Shown here: positions 35,143 through 44,369 of the stretch, one piece after another
How the letters are laid out: the number at the start of each line of letters is the position of its first letter
Position numbering within the stretch: the first letter of the stretch is position 1
Origin: Kitasatospora sp. NBC_00240
Lineage (GTDB): Bacteria > Actinomycetota > Actinomycetes > Streptomycetales > Streptomycetaceae
DNA length: 64,000 nt
NCBI RefSeq assembly: GCF_026342405.1
Contig: NZ_JAPEMU010000001.1
Span: forward strand, 5,518,001 to 5,582,000
Direction: 5' to 3'
The notes under the pieces: generated by a model
The model's database searches: none
What the model saw: the letters and a program-made list of their open reading frames with translations, nothing else
What the model was told of the DNA's origin: nothing
Program-made: the position numbers and the translations under genes

Positions 35143-36078
35143 TCACCGGGCGTCGGGGGGCAGCAGGCGGGCCAGGGTCCGCACCGCGCGGTACTGAAGG
35201 GTCTTGATGGCGCCCTCGTTCTTCCCCATGATGCGGGCCGTCTCGGCGACCGAGAGCCCCTGCAGGAACCGCAGCGTGACGCACTCCTGCTGTTGCGCGT
35301 TGAGCCGTCCGACCGCCTCCAGCAGGGCGGCGTTGGAGAGCCGCTCCAGGACGGAGTCCTCGGGGCTGCGCTCGCACTCGTTGGAGTCGAGCATCTCGCC
35401 GGTGGTGACCTCCAGCCGGAACCGGCTGGACTTGAAGTGGTCGGCCACCAGGTTGCGGGCGATGGTCACCAGCCAGGCGCCGAAGTCGCGGCCCTGCCAG
35501 GTGAAGGTGCCGATCCGGCGCAGCGCGCGCAGGAAGGTCTCACTGGTGAGGTCCTCGGCGGTGGCCCGGCTGCCGACCCGGTAGTAGATGTAGCGGTAGA
35601 CGGTGTCCGAGTAGTGGTCGTAGAGCCGCCCGAAGGCCTCGCTCTCGCCGGCCTGGGCCCGTTCGACCAGTTCCATGATCGGGTTGTGCTCGGTCTCGAA
35701 GCCGGGGCTCGGGGCCGTCCGGGCCCGACCGCGGCCGCCCGCGGTGGCGGGGCGGCCCCGGGTGCCGCCGGCGGTGGTCGTGGTCGTGGTGGTCGTGCCG
35801 CCGGCGCCGGTCCCGCTGCTGCTGTTGGTGCCGCCGGTGGTCGCCGTGGACCGCAGCGCCAGCCCGGGAGGGTGGGCGTGGCCGACCGCGAACGCGGCCC
35901 CCGCGGGCACCAGGTGGGGAGCCGGCAGGAACTGGCTGCGGAGCAGGGTGCGCAACAGGTCCAGCCCGGTGGAGATCTGCCGGTCGGAAGCCTGCCGGAC
36001 CCGGTTGGTGCGGGAGCGCAGGGGCGCGGGCGACGGGCGGGTGGGAGCAGGCGCGTCGTTCCGGACGGGTGGGTACAC
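35143..36078 (-). CDS. bldN: ECF RNA polymerase sigma factor BldN (pro-sigma)
   Basis: A 311-residue ECF sigma factor. From residue 135 the sequence is typical BldN: MELVERAQAGESEAFGRLYD, the region 2 segment YRYIYYRVGSRATAEDLTSE and FTWQGRDFGAWLVTIARN, then region 4 ECVTLRFLQGLSVAETARIM and NEGAIKTLQYRAVRTLARLL. Before it lies a 134-residue pro-region, beginning MYPPV and containing a run of eight Thr and Gly-rich linkers; in S. coelicolor a similar leader is removed by proteolysis. BldN drives chaplin, rodlin and bldM transcription. GTG start at 36078 with TGGGAG upstream. Confidence 0.95.
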   Translation of the reverse strand: MYPPVRNDAPAPTRPSPAPLRSRTNRVRQASDRQISTGLDLLRTLLRSQFLPAPHLVPAGAAFAVGHAHPPGLALRSTATTGGTNSSSGTGAGGTTTTTTTTAGGTRGRPATAGGRGRARTAPSPGFETEHNPIMELVERAQAGESEAFGRLYDHYSDTVYRYIYYRVGSRATAEDLTSETFLRALRRIGTFTWQGRDFGAWLVTIARNLVADHFKSSRFRLEVTTGEMLDSNECERSPEDSVLERLSNAALLEAVGRLNAQQQECVTLRFLQGLSVAETARIMGKNEGAIKTLQYRAVRTLARLLPPDAR

Positions 36079-36576
36079 GGGACTCCCAGAGGCAGAACTG
36101 TGGACGGATCACCTCCGCCTGCGCGGAGAGCACCCCCCACCCCCGTCCTGAGGACGCACGGGGAGGCGTGCATCCAGGAGAGAATAACGCTTTGTGCAAT
36201 GACAGCTACACCCTGTTGCCGAAGTGGTCGTTTGGGATCCGCTCGGTGTGCATATGCAGCTGGAAACGACCGGACCTGTCGTCATTCGCCCGGCTCAACG
36301 TGACCGGATCGGAGCACTCGGTGACCGCTTTCGCGGCCTGGCCGGCGGTTTCCCCGACTTCCGGCCCGGCAACCCCAGACTTTCGGGTGCCGTCGAACGA
36401 TCAGATCCGGTCATCCGGTGGCAGGTTCGCAATCGGGCGGCCCGACGGGCCCGGAGCGGCCGGGAGTTCGCTCGTACGGGGCCCCGGCCGGCCACCGCAT
36501 TGACGCCGGGCGCCGGGCCCGGCGTCCGCCCCGGGAGCGCCGCCGGGTGCGGTCGCGCGCCGGGCCGGCCGGCAGG
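36079..36576 (-). promoter_or_regulatory. 498-base region with the bldN promoter
   Basis: No coding gene is supported in this gap between the HAD gene stop and the bldN start; the short frames there lack family features. The stretch 36180-36300 has lower GC (GAATAACGCTTTGTGCAATG) than its surroundings, as expected for promoter DNA. It contains an 8-bp inverted repeat, GGTCGTTT (36226-36233) and AAACGACC (36264-36271), around a CATATG. The rest is GC-rich. The bldN promoter is inferred to lie here from orientation. Confidence 0.45.
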
Positions 36577-37698
36577 TCAGGCGGTGCGGCGCCGGTGCAC
36601 GGCGACACCGGCCGCGGTGGCCCCGGCGACCACGCCGAGCGCGGCGGCGGCCGGGATGCCCACCCGGGCCGCCTTGCGGCCGGTCCGGAAGTCGCGCACC
36701 CGCCAGCCCATCGCCCGGGCGTGCCGGCGCAGCGCGCCGTCCGGGTTCACCACGTACGGGTGGCCGACCAGCGAGAGCATCGGGATGTCGTTGGCCGAGT
36801 CGCTGTAGGCGGCGCAGCGGTCGAGGTCGAGCCGCTCGCGGCGGGCCAGCGAGCGGACGGCGGCCGCCTTCGCCGGGCCGTGCAGCAGCTCCCCGACCAG
36901 CCGGCCGGTGTAGTAGCCGTCGGTGGCCTCGGCCACCGTGCCGAGGGCGCCGGTCATCCCGAGCCGGCGGGCGATGATCCGGGCCACCTCCTGCGGGGCC
37001 GCGGTGACCAGCCAGACCCGCTGGCCGGCGTCCAGGTGCATCTGCACCAGGGCGCGGGTGCCGGGCCAGATCTTCTCGGCGATGACCTCCTCGAAGATCT
37101 GCTCGCAGATCTCCTCCAGGTCGGCGGTCCGCTTGCCGGCCACCAGACCGAGCGCGGTGTGCTGGGCGTCGGCCATGTGACCCGGGTCCTCGGTGCCGTG
37201 CAGCCGGAACCAGGCCTGCTGCCAGCCGAAGCGGGCCACGTCCCGCCGGGTGAAGAACCGCCGGCGGTAGAGGCCGATCCCGAGGTAGAAGATCGCGGCG
37301 CCGCGCAGGATGGTGTTGTCGCAGTCGAAGAAGGCGGCGGCGCGCGGGTCGTCCGGGTCCGGGGTGTGGTTCTCGGCCGGGGGCTTGGGCGCCTTGGCGG
37401 GCTTCCGGCCGGGTGCCCCGTCCGTCCCGGTCGTCCCGTCCGCCTCGGCGGCACCGTCCGCCTCGGCGGTCACGACCGTCCCGGTGGTCGCCCGGGCCGC
37501 CTGGCTCCGGGGCGCCCCGGGGGTGCGGTCCGCAGGGGTGTCGGGGAGTCCGGCGGGGGCGTCCGGCCGGGCCGCCGGCGCCGCGCGCAGGGCGGCCTCC
37601 GCCGCCTCGGCGGCGGCCTCGCCCGCCAGCGCGGTCCGCTCGGTGGGGGAACGCCTCGCCTGGGTGAGCCTTCGCAGCACGGCCATGGCACCGAGCAT
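36577..37698 (-). CDS. HAD-IB family hydrolase with C-terminal hydrophobic segment
   Basis: A 373-residue SerB-like phosphatase. After a 120-residue disordered Ala/Thr/Pro-rich leader the HAD core begins at AAFFDCDNTILRGAA (DxDxT motif), with VWLVTAAPQEVARIIA (motif II), the HGPAKAAAVRSLA Lys region and YSDSANDIPMLSLVG (motif IV). A hydrophobic segment (GIPAAAALGVVAGATAAGVA) followed by a basic tail ends the protein, suggesting membrane attachment. The class includes phosphoserine and lysophosphatidate phosphatases. The start may be the ATG at 37698 or one four codons later. It is transcribed away from the glutaredoxin gene. Confidence 0.85.
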   Translation of the reverse strand: MLGAMAVLRRLTQARRSPTERTALAGEAAAEAAEAALRAAPAARPDAPAGLPDTPADRTPGAPRSQAARATTGTVVTAEADGAAEADGTTGTDGAPGRKPAKAPKPPAENHTPDPDDPRAAAFFDCDNTILRGAAIFYLGIGLYRRRFFTRRDVARFGWQQAWFRLHGTEDPGHMADAQHTALGLVAGKRTADLEEICEQIFEEVIAEKIWPGTRALVQMHLDAGQRVWLVTAAPQEVARIIARRLGMTGALGTVAEATDGYYTGRLVGELLHGPAKAAAVRSLARRERLDLDRCAAYSDSANDIPMLSLVGHPYVVNPDGALRRHARAMGWRVRDFRTGRKAARVGIPAAAALGVVAGATAAGVAVHRRRTA

Positions 37699-37904
37699 AG
37701 CCAGGAGTGAAGGCTCTGCCTGTGACTACGGCGTGCAGGCACCGTTAACAGCCAGGTACGGGCCGGCCCGGCACCGCCTGCGGCGACCCGGTGCCCCGGA
37801 GTCCGGACGGCGCCCGGGGCGGGGGCGCGCGCGGGGGAGCGCGGCGCCGGGGTGCGGTGGCGGGCGCGCGGGGACGGCCCGGGCGCGGGCGGGTCTGGAG
37901 CACA

Positions 37905-38192
37905 ATGGGCCGGGTGAGCCCACTGCTGCGACGCGACAAGAACTCGAACCCGGCCGACCGCACCGTGACCCTGGTCGGCAAGCCGGGCTGCCACCTCTGC
38001 GACGACGCCCGCGAGGTGATCGCCCGGGTGACCGGCGAGACCGGTGCCGCCTTCGAGGAGAAGGACATCACCCAGGACGAGGAGCTGTACCGCAAGTACT
38101 GGGAGCAGATCCCGGTGACCCTGATCGACGGTCGCCAGCACGACTTCTGGCGGGTCGACGAGCGCCGGCTCCGGGCGGCGCTGGGCGCCTGA
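37905..38192 (+). CDS. Glutaredoxin-like protein
   Basis: A 95-residue thioredoxin-fold protein. TVTLVGKPGCHLCDDAREVI carries a CHLC redox motif at the start of helix 1, and QIPVTLIDGRQHDFWRVDERRL includes the cis-Pro. This is the DUF836-like glutaredoxin family. ATG at 37905 has GGAG only four bases upstream; the GTG at 37914 (giving MSPLLRRDK) is an equally possible start. It precedes the exonuclease and the redox-sensor rex in the same direction, a suggestive but unproven link. Confidence 0.85.
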   Translation: MGRVSPLLRRDKNSNPADRTVTLVGKPGCHLCDDAREVIARVTGETGAAFEEKDITQDEELYRKYWEQIPVTLIDGRQHDFWRVDERRLRAALGA

Positions 38193-38467
38193 CCGGCGGC
38201 TGAGGGCCGGTGCGCGGCCGGTCGGCGGTCGGCCTGCCGGTCGCCCGTGCCCGGTCCGCCCCTCGCCCGTGCCCGGTCCGCGCCCTGTTCTCCCTGTTCG
38301 CGCCCTGATCGCGCTCGGGACGGCGGCCCGAGCGCGGTCGGTGTGGCGAAGATTTCCCGCAAGCGGCTGTCCAACGGCCGCGTGGTCGGCTTACGATCTA
38401 ACCTCGTTTCGCGCCCAGGGGGGCCTGCCGCAGACGCCGAGGGGGCCGACCGCAGAGGAGAGCAGGC

Positions 38468-39205
38468 ATGCTTCCCGGCCGAACCCCCGGGCCGGCGTCC
38501 GCCGGCGAGGGATTCGCCGTGGTCGACGTGGAGACCACCGGGCGCAGTCCGTGGCGCCATCGCGTGGTCGAGATCGCCGTGGTGCTGCTGGACGGCCGGC
38601 TGCGGACCGAGACCGAGTTCTCCACCCTGCTCGATCCGCTGGGCCCGGTCGGCCCGACCCATGTGCACCGGATCGCCCAGGCGGACGTGGCCGGAGCCCC
38701 GCGCTTTCGCGAGGTCGCCCCGCACCTGCTGGAGCTGCTCGCCGGACGGGTCCTGGTCGGCCACCACGTGACCTGCGACCGTGCCTTCCTCGATCGCGAG
38801 TTCGCCCGGATCGGGGTGGCCTGGCCCGCGGTGCCGCTGCTCTGCACCATGCGCCTCGCCCGGACCCACCTGCCGGAGGCCGGCGGTTTCGGCCTGGCGG
38901 CCTGCGTCGCGGCGGCCGGCCTCGGCGGGTACCCCGCGCACACCGCGCTCGGCGACGCCCGGGTCACCGCCGATCTGCTGCGGCACTGCATACACGTCCG
39001 CTCGTGCCCTCCGGCCGACTGGGCCGAGCCGCTGCGCGAGGCCGCGCGGGTGCCCTGGCCGAGGCTCGCCCGGGCGCGGTCCCGGGCGGACGGGGAGCCG
39101 GTTCCGTCGCTCCGGCGAGAGGCTCCGTACGGCCCACGGCCACTCGGTGTGCAGCCCCCGGCGGTGGCGCGCGAGGACTCCGGTGCTATGGGATTCCCGG
39201 CGTGA
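38468..39205 (+). CDS. DnaQ-like DEDDh 3'-5' exonuclease
   Basis: A 245-residue exonuclease domain protein. Exo I is VVDVETTG (Asp20, Glu22), Exo II is HHVTCDRAFLDREF and Exo III is HTALGDARVTADLL, giving the DEDDh set of catalytic acids and His. It is similar to the proofreading epsilon subunit but has no extra polymerase-binding motif that I can see. The C-terminal 70 residues are basic and Pro-rich. ATG start after GCAGAGGAGAG. It ends 37 bases before the Rex operator. Confidence 0.9.
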   Translation: MLPGRTPGPASAGEGFAVVDVETTGRSPWRHRVVEIAVVLLDGRLRTETEFSTLLDPLGPVGPTHVHRIAQADVAGAPRFREVAPHLLELLAGRVLVGHHVTCDRAFLDREFARIGVAWPAVPLLCTMRLARTHLPEAGGFGLAACVAAAGLGGYPAHTALGDARVTADLLRHCIHVRSCPPADWAEPLREAARVPWPRLARARSRADGEPVPSLRREAPYGPRPLGVQPPAVAREDSGAMGFPA

Positions 39206-39242
39206 TGCGCGTCACTGTTCATGGACAAATCGGACACCATCT

Positions 39243-39260
39243 TTGTGCACACGTTCACAA
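39243..39260. promoter_or_regulatory. Rex operator (ROP) upstream of rex-hemACDB
   Basis: The 18-base sequence TTGTGCACACGTTCACAA differs at one position from the Rex consensus TTGTGAANNNNTTCACAA. It lies 46 bases before the rex start, next to a CATAGCCT that could be the -10 region. Rex would bind when NADH/NAD is low and release at high NADH, so the operon for Rex and early haem synthesis is autoregulated. This arrangement is established in S. coelicolor. Confidence 0.92.
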
Positions 39261-39306
39261 ACGCATAGCCTGGCTGCCTAAGCCCAGCTTCACCCACAGG
39301 AGCACC

Positions 39307-40191
39307 GTGGCAATCGGCCGATCACCACAGAGCAGTTCGCAGGCGCCCGACCAGGGCGCCGCGCGCCGACCCTCGCGTGCCCGGGGAATCCCGGAGGCGA
39401 CAGTCGCCCGCCTCCCGCTGTACCTGCGGGCGCTGACCGCGCTCTCCGAGCGCTCGGTACCCACCGTCTCCTCCGAGGAGCTGGCGGCCGCCGCGGGCGT
39501 GAACTCCGCGAAGCTGCGCAAGGACTTCTCGTACCTCGGCTCGTACGGCACCCGCGGTGTCGGGTACGACGTCGAGTACCTCGTCTACCAGATCTCCCGC
39601 GAGCTGGGCCTGACCCAGGACTGGCCCGTCGTCATCGTCGGCATCGGAAACCTCGGCCACGCGCTCGCCAACTACGGCGGCTTCGCGTCCCGCGGCTTCC
39701 GGGTGGCGGCCCTGCTGGACGCCGACCCGGCCGTGGTCGGCAGCAGCGCGGCCGGCCTGCCCGTGCGCCACATGGACGAGCTGGAGGAGATCGTGGAGAC
39801 CCAGGCCGTCTCCATCGGCGTCATCACCACTCCGCCCGGCGCCGCCCAGCAGGTCTGCGACCGGCTGGTCGAGGCGGGCGTCACCAGCATCCTCAACTTC
39901 GCGCCCACCGTGCTGACCGTCCCGGACGGCGTGGACGTGCGCAAGGTCGATCTGTCGATAGAGCTTCAGATCCTGGCCTTCCACGAGCAGCGCAAGGCCG
40001 GCGAGGAGCCCGACCGGGGCGAGTCCGTGCTGGACCGCGCCCCCGGTCCGGTCCGGGCCGCGGCCGCCAAGCTGCGCCGCGCCGCCGGCGCCGGCGCCAA
40101 GCGGGCCGACGCCAAGGCCGAGGCCGAGCCGGCCAAGGGCGGCCCGGGCCAGGGCCCCGAGGGCGACCTCTCCGCGGTGATGCCGGCATGA
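39307..40191 (+). CDS. rex: Redox-sensing transcriptional repressor Rex
   Basis: A 294-residue NADH-responsive repressor. The N-terminal winged helix includes LPLYLRALTALSE and NSAKLRKDFSYLGSYGTRG, and the Rossmann domain has VVIVGIGNLGHALANYGGF. A C-terminal swapped helix near ELQILAFHEQRKAG is expected. The tail after residue 245 is long, Ala/Lys-rich and variable. GTG start at 39307 with AGGAG six bases upstream. The Rex operator precedes it and hemA follows after 31 bases. The gene probably couples NADH level to haem and respiratory gene expression. Confidence 0.96.
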   Translation: MAIGRSPQSSSQAPDQGAARRPSRARGIPEATVARLPLYLRALTALSERSVPTVSSEELAAAAGVNSAKLRKDFSYLGSYGTRGVGYDVEYLVYQISRELGLTQDWPVVIVGIGNLGHALANYGGFASRGFRVAALLDADPAVVGSSAAGLPVRHMDELEEIVETQAVSIGVITTPPGAAQQVCDRLVEAGVTSILNFAPTVLTVPDGVDVRKVDLSIELQILAFHEQRKAGEEPDRGESVLDRAPGPVRAAAAKLRRAAGAGAKRADAKAEAEPAKGGPGQGPEGDLSAVMPA

Positions 40192-40222
40192 GCGCACGGA
40201 TGTGTCCGGGCAGGGGGCTGGC

Positions 40223-41629
40223 ATGAGTCTGCTCGTCGTAGGGCTGAGCCACCGCACGGCCCCCGTCGGGGTGCTGGAGCGCGCCGCGCTGACCGGTGAC
40301 GTCCCGACCCGGCTGCTGCACGACGCCGCCGCGACGGCGACCGTCGCCGAGGCCGCGCTGCTCAACACCTGCAACCGGATCGAGCTGTACGCGGACGTGG
40401 ACAAGTTCCACGCCGGCGTCGCCGAACTGTCCCTCCTGCTCGCCCACCACAGTGGCGTCGACCTGGAGGAACTCACCTCGCACCTCTACGTCCACTACGA
40501 GGACCGCGCCGTTCACCACCTCTTCTCGGTGGCCTGCGGCCTGGACTCGATGGTCGTCGGCGAGGGCCAGATCCTCGGCCAGCTCCGGGACGCGCTCGCG
40601 CGCGCGCAGGAGGAGCACACCGCCGGACGCGACCTCAACGAGCTGTTCCAGCAGGCCCTGCGGGTCGGCAAGCGGGCGCACAGCGAGACCGGCATCGACA
40701 AGGCCGGCCAGTCGCTGGTCACCTTCGGCCTGGAGCAGATCGCCGCCGGCGCCGGGGCGATCGCCGGCAAGCGCGCCCTGGTGGTCGGCGCGGGCTCGAT
40801 GAGCTCGCTGGCCGCCGCCACGCTGCTGCGCAGCGGGGTGAGCGAACTGTTGATCGCCAACCGCACGCCCGAGCGGGCCGAGCGGCTGGTCGCCAACCTC
40901 GGCGGCGGCAACGCCCGCACCCTCGACCTGGCCAAGGTGCCGCAGGCGCTGGCCGACGTCGACCTGGTGATCTCCTGCACCGGCGCGGCCGGCGTGGTGA
41001 TCGGGGCCGCGGACGTCGCGGCCGCGGTCGCGGCCCGGGCCGGCGCGACGCCGCTGGCCTTCCTCGACCTCGCCATGCCGCGGGACGTCGACCACGCCGT
41101 GCACGAGCTGCCCGGCGCCCTGCTGGTCGACCTGGAAAGCCTCTCGCACGCCCACGCCGCCACCCCCGGCGCGGGCGACGTGGACGCCGTCAGCGGCATC
41201 GTCGCCGACGAGGTCGCCGCGTTCGGCGCCGCCCAGCGTGCCGCCCGGATCGCCCCGACCGTCGTCGCGCTGCGCGCGATGGCCTCCGAGGTGGTGCTCG
41301 CCGAGCTCGGCCGGCTGGACTCCCGGCTGCCCGACCTGGACGAGCGCTCCCGCGCGGAGATCACCCAGACCGTCCGCCGAGTCGTCGACAAGCTGCTGCA
41401 CGCGCCCACCGTGCGGGTGAAGCAGCTCGCCGCCGAACCCGGCGGCGCCTCCTACGCGGACGCCCTGCGCGAGCTGTTCGACCTCGACCCGGCGGCCGTG
41501 CACGCGGTCTCCGGCCCGCCGGTCGGCGCCCAGAGCACCGCGCAGGTGGGCCCGCAGGCCAACGGCCCGCAGCCCCCGGGCCGGACCCGGACCGCCAACG
41601 GCAGCCTCGCGGGCGAGGTCGCCAGATGA
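40223..41629 (+). CDS. hemA: Glutamyl-tRNA reductase
   Basis: HemA reduces glutamyl-tRNA to glutamate-1-semialdehyde, starting the C5 haem pathway. The 468-residue protein has the start MSLLVVGLSHRTAPV, the nucleophile Cys50 in LLNTCNRIELY, the signature HLFSVACGLDSMVVGEGQIL, and an NADPH-binding domain (ALVVGAGSMSSLAAATLL). The ATG at 40223 follows CAGGGGG and fits the conserved N-terminus; an in-frame upstream codon would add seven residues. The stop overlaps hemC. The C-terminal tail is long and Pro/Gly/Gln-rich. Confidence 0.97.
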   Translation: MSLLVVGLSHRTAPVGVLERAALTGDVPTRLLHDAAATATVAEAALLNTCNRIELYADVDKFHAGVAELSLLLAHHSGVDLEELTSHLYVHYEDRAVHHLFSVACGLDSMVVGEGQILGQLRDALARAQEEHTAGRDLNELFQQALRVGKRAHSETGIDKAGQSLVTFGLEQIAAGAGAIAGKRALVVGAGSMSSLAAATLLRSGVSELLIANRTPERAERLVANLGGGNARTLDLAKVPQALADVDLVISCTGAAGVVIGAADVAAAVAARAGATPLAFLDLAMPRDVDHAVHELPGALLVDLESLSHAHAATPGAGDVDAVSGIVADEVAAFGAAQRAARIAPTVVALRAMASEVVLAELGRLDSRLPDLDERSRAEITQTVRRVVDKLLHAPTVRVKQLAAEPGGASYADALRELFDLDPAAVHAVSGPPVGAQSTAQVGPQANGPQPPGRTRTANGSLAGEVAR

Positions 41630-42684
41630 ACCGTCAGCCATCCCACGAGTACCACCGGGACGATCGCCTCATGAATGGTCAACCGCTCACCGACCTGGCC
41701 GCGCCGCTGCGGCTCGGCACCCGACGCAGCGCGCTGGCCATGGCGCAGTCGGGCATGGTCGCCCGGGAGGTGACCCGGGTCACCGGGCGCCCCGTCGAAC
41801 TGGTGGAGATCACCACGTACGGCGACGTCTCGCGCGAGGCCCTCGCGCAGATCGGCGGCACCGGCGTCTTCGTGTCCGCCCTGCGCGACGCGCTGCTGGA
41901 GGGCCGGATCGACTTCGCCGTGCACTCCCTCAAGGACCTCCCCACCGCCGCCCCCGAGGGGCTGGTGCTGGCCGCCGTCCCCGAGCGTGAGGACGTCCGC
42001 GACGCCCTCGTCACGCAGGAGGGCCTCGGCCTGGAGGAACTGGCCGAGAAGCTGGCCGGGGCCGGGCGCGAGACCCGGATCGGCACCGGCTCCCCGCGCC
42101 GGGCGGCGCAGCTGAACGCCTGGGCCGCGGCCCGCGGCGCCTCGGTCGTCACCACCCCGATACGCGGCAACGTCGACACCCGGATCGGCTTCGTCGCCGC
42201 CGGGGAGCTCGACGCGGTGGTCCTGGCCGCGGCCGGCCTCAACCGGCTCGGCCGGGCCGCCGAGATCAGCCAGCACCTCGACCCCGAGCTGATGCTCCCG
42301 GCCCCCGGCCAGGGCGCCCTCGCGATCGAGTGCACCAGCACGGACCCGGCGCTCGCCGCCGCGCTGGCCGCCCTGGACCACGCCCCCACCCGGGTCGCGG
42401 TGACCGCCGAGCGCGCCCTGCTGGCCGCGCTCGAAGCCGGCTGCTCCGCCCCCGTCGGCGCCCTCGCCACCTGGCATCCCCAGGGCGGGGACGGCCCCCC
42501 AGAACTGCAGTTGGAAGGCGTGGTCGGCACCGTCGACGGCGCCACGCTGCTGAAGATGTCCGCCAATGGTCCGCTCGTCCTCGACGAGACGGCCGGGCAG
42601 CAGGCGCAGGCCCTCGGCCACGCCCTCGCCGCCCGGCTGCTCGACGCGGGCGCGTCCACTCTGATGGGGGAGCGAGCCCGATGA
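41626..42684 (+). CDS. hemC: Porphobilinogen deaminase (hydroxymethylbilane synthase)
   Basis: HemC polymerises four porphobilinogens to hydroxymethylbilane. The 352-residue protein shows LRLGTRRSALAMAQS, HSLKDLPTAAPEGL, GTGSPRRAAQL, and EAGCSAPVGALA with the Cys that holds the dipyrromethane cofactor. The chosen ATG overlaps the hemA stop (ATGA) and has GCGAGG upstream; it gives a 15-residue leader before MNGQPLTDLAA, which is another possible start at 41671. Its own stop overlaps hemD by ATGA, so hemA-hemC-hemD are translationally coupled. Confidence 0.96.
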   Translation: MNRQPSHEYHRDDRLMNGQPLTDLAAPLRLGTRRSALAMAQSGMVAREVTRVTGRPVELVEITTYGDVSREALAQIGGTGVFVSALRDALLEGRIDFAVHSLKDLPTAAPEGLVLAAVPEREDVRDALVTQEGLGLEELAEKLAGAGRETRIGTGSPRRAAQLNAWAAARGASVVTTPIRGNVDTRIGFVAAGELDAVVLAAAGLNRLGRAAEISQHLDPELMLPAPGQGALAIECTSTDPALAAALAALDHAPTRVAVTAERALLAALEAGCSAPVGALATWHPQGGDGPPELQLEGVVGTVDGATLLKMSANGPLVLDETAGQQAQALGHALAARLLDAGASTLMGERAR

Positions 42685-44363
42685 GCCCCACCGCTGCCAC
42701 CGACACCCCCCTTCCGGGCGGGAGCCCGTTCCCGGCCGGGTCCGCACCTTCGGGGCGCTGCACCTTCCTGGGCGCGGGCCCCGGGGACCCGGGACTGCTG
42801 ACCCTGCGCGCCGTCGAGGTGCTGGCCTCGGCCGACATCCTGGTCGCCGACCCGCTGACCGCCGCCGCGGTACGCAGCCACTGCCCGGCCGGTGTGCAGG
42901 TGCACACCCCCGCGGCCCCGGGCGCCGACGGCCAGGACGGCACCTTCGACCTGCCGCGGCTCGTCGCCGAGGCCGTCCGGGCCGGCAAGCACGTGGTCCG
43001 CACCGTCGACGGTGACCCGGGCCTGGACGGCTTCGCCGCCGAGGAGATGCTCTCCTGCGCCCGTTCGGCGATCCCGTTCGAGGTGATCCCGGGCGTCGCC
43101 CAGTCGGTCGGCGTGCCGGCCTACGCGGGCGTTCCGCTGCGCGGCAGCAACGGCACCGACGTCCGCTTCGTGGACGGCGCCGCGCTGCTGGCCGGCGGCC
43201 CGGTCGACCTCGGCGCGCCGGAGACCACCCTGGTGGTGCGCACCACGCTCGGTCAGCTGCCCGCCACCGCCAACGCGCTGGTGGCCAACGGCCGCAAGCC
43301 GGACTCCGCGTTCTGTGCGACGCTCTCCGGCACCACCACCCGCCAGCGCAGCTTCACGGCCACGCTGGCGACCATCGCCGCCGACCTGAAGGCCGCCCGG
43401 GTGCTGCCCTCGCCGGTCTCGGCGCCGGTCGACACCGCGACCTCGGTGATAGCCGTGGTCGGGGAGCAGGTCGCGCACCGCTCCTCGCACTCCTGGTTCG
43501 AGACCAAGCCGCTGTTCGGCTGGAACGTCCTGGTCCCGCGGACCAAGGAGCAGGCCACCGGCCTCTCCGAGCAGCTGCGCTCGTACGGCGCGGTGCCGCA
43601 GGAGGTGCCCACCATCGCGGTGGAGCCGCCGCGCACCCCGCAGCAGATGGAGCGGGCGATCAAGGGCCTGGTGACCGGCCGCTACGAGTGGATCGCGTTC
43701 ACGTCGGTCAACGCGGTGCGCGCGGTGCGCGAGAAGTTCGAGGAGTACGGGCTGGACGCCCGGGCCTTCGCCGGCATCAAGGTGGCAGCGGTCGGCGAGA
43801 CCACCGCGCAGGCGCTGGTCGACTTCGGTGTGAAGCCGGACCTGGTGCCCTCCGGCGAGCAGTCCGCCGCCGGGCTGCTGGAGGACTGGCCGCCGTACGA
43901 CCCGGTCTTCGACCCGATCGACCGGGTGCTGCTGCCGCGCGCCGACATCGCCACCGAGACCCTGGTGGCCGGCCTGGTCGAGCTGGGCTGGGAGGTCGAC
44001 GACGTGACCGCCTACCGGACGGTGCGCGCCTCGCCGCCGCCGGCCGAGACCCGTGAGGCGATCAAGGGCGGCGGGTTCGACGCGGTGCTCTTCACCTCGT
44101 CCTCGACCGTGCGCAACCTGGTCGGTATCGCCGGCAAGCCGCACAACGTGACCGTGATCGCCTGCATCGGCCCGGCCACCGCGAAGACCGCCGAGGAGCA
44201 CGGCCTGCGGGTCGACGTGATGGCCCCCGCGCCGTCCGCCGCCGCGCTGGCCCAGGCCCTGGCGGACTTCGGCGCCCGTCGCCGGGACACCGCCACGGCG
44301 GCCGGCGAGACGGTCTACCGGCCCAGCGAGCGCCGCCCGGGCTCGCGCCGCAAGGCCCGCTGA
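42681..44363 (+). CDS. hemD: Fused uroporphyrinogen-III methyltransferase-like/uroporphyrinogen-III synthase
   Basis: A 560-residue fusion. Residues 25-270 resemble SUMT (CobA): FLGAGPGDPGLLTLRAVEVL, VIPGVAQSVGVPAYAGVPLRG and TLSGTTTRQRSFTATLATIA. The usual GGDP/FGRGGEE motif reads DGDPGLDGFAAEE, so methylase activity is uncertain. Residues about 275-530 are uroporphyrinogen-III synthase: WNVLVPRTKEQATGLSEQL, YEWIAFTSVNAVRAVREKF, VAAVGETTAQALVDFGV and VLFTSSSTVRNLVG. It closes the ring for haem and precorrin synthesis. The fusion is usual in actinomycetes. Confidence 0.93.
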   Translation: MSPTAATDTPLPGGSPFPAGSAPSGRCTFLGAGPGDPGLLTLRAVEVLASADILVADPLTAAAVRSHCPAGVQVHTPAAPGADGQDGTFDLPRLVAEAVRAGKHVVRTVDGDPGLDGFAAEEMLSCARSAIPFEVIPGVAQSVGVPAYAGVPLRGSNGTDVRFVDGAALLAGGPVDLGAPETTLVVRTTLGQLPATANALVANGRKPDSAFCATLSGTTTRQRSFTATLATIAADLKAARVLPSPVSAPVDTATSVIAVVGEQVAHRSSHSWFETKPLFGWNVLVPRTKEQATGLSEQLRSYGAVPQEVPTIAVEPPRTPQQMERAIKGLVTGRYEWIAFTSVNAVRAVREKFEEYGLDARAFAGIKVAAVGETTAQALVDFGVKPDLVPSGEQSAAGLLEDWPPYDPVFDPIDRVLLPRADIATETLVAGLVELGWEVDDVTAYRTVRASPPPAETREAIKGGGFDAVLFTSSSTVRNLVGIAGKPHNVTVIACIGPATAKTAEEHGLRVDVMAPAPSAAALAQALADFGARRRDTATAAGETVYRPSERRPGSRRKAR

Positions 44364-44369
44364 GAATCC

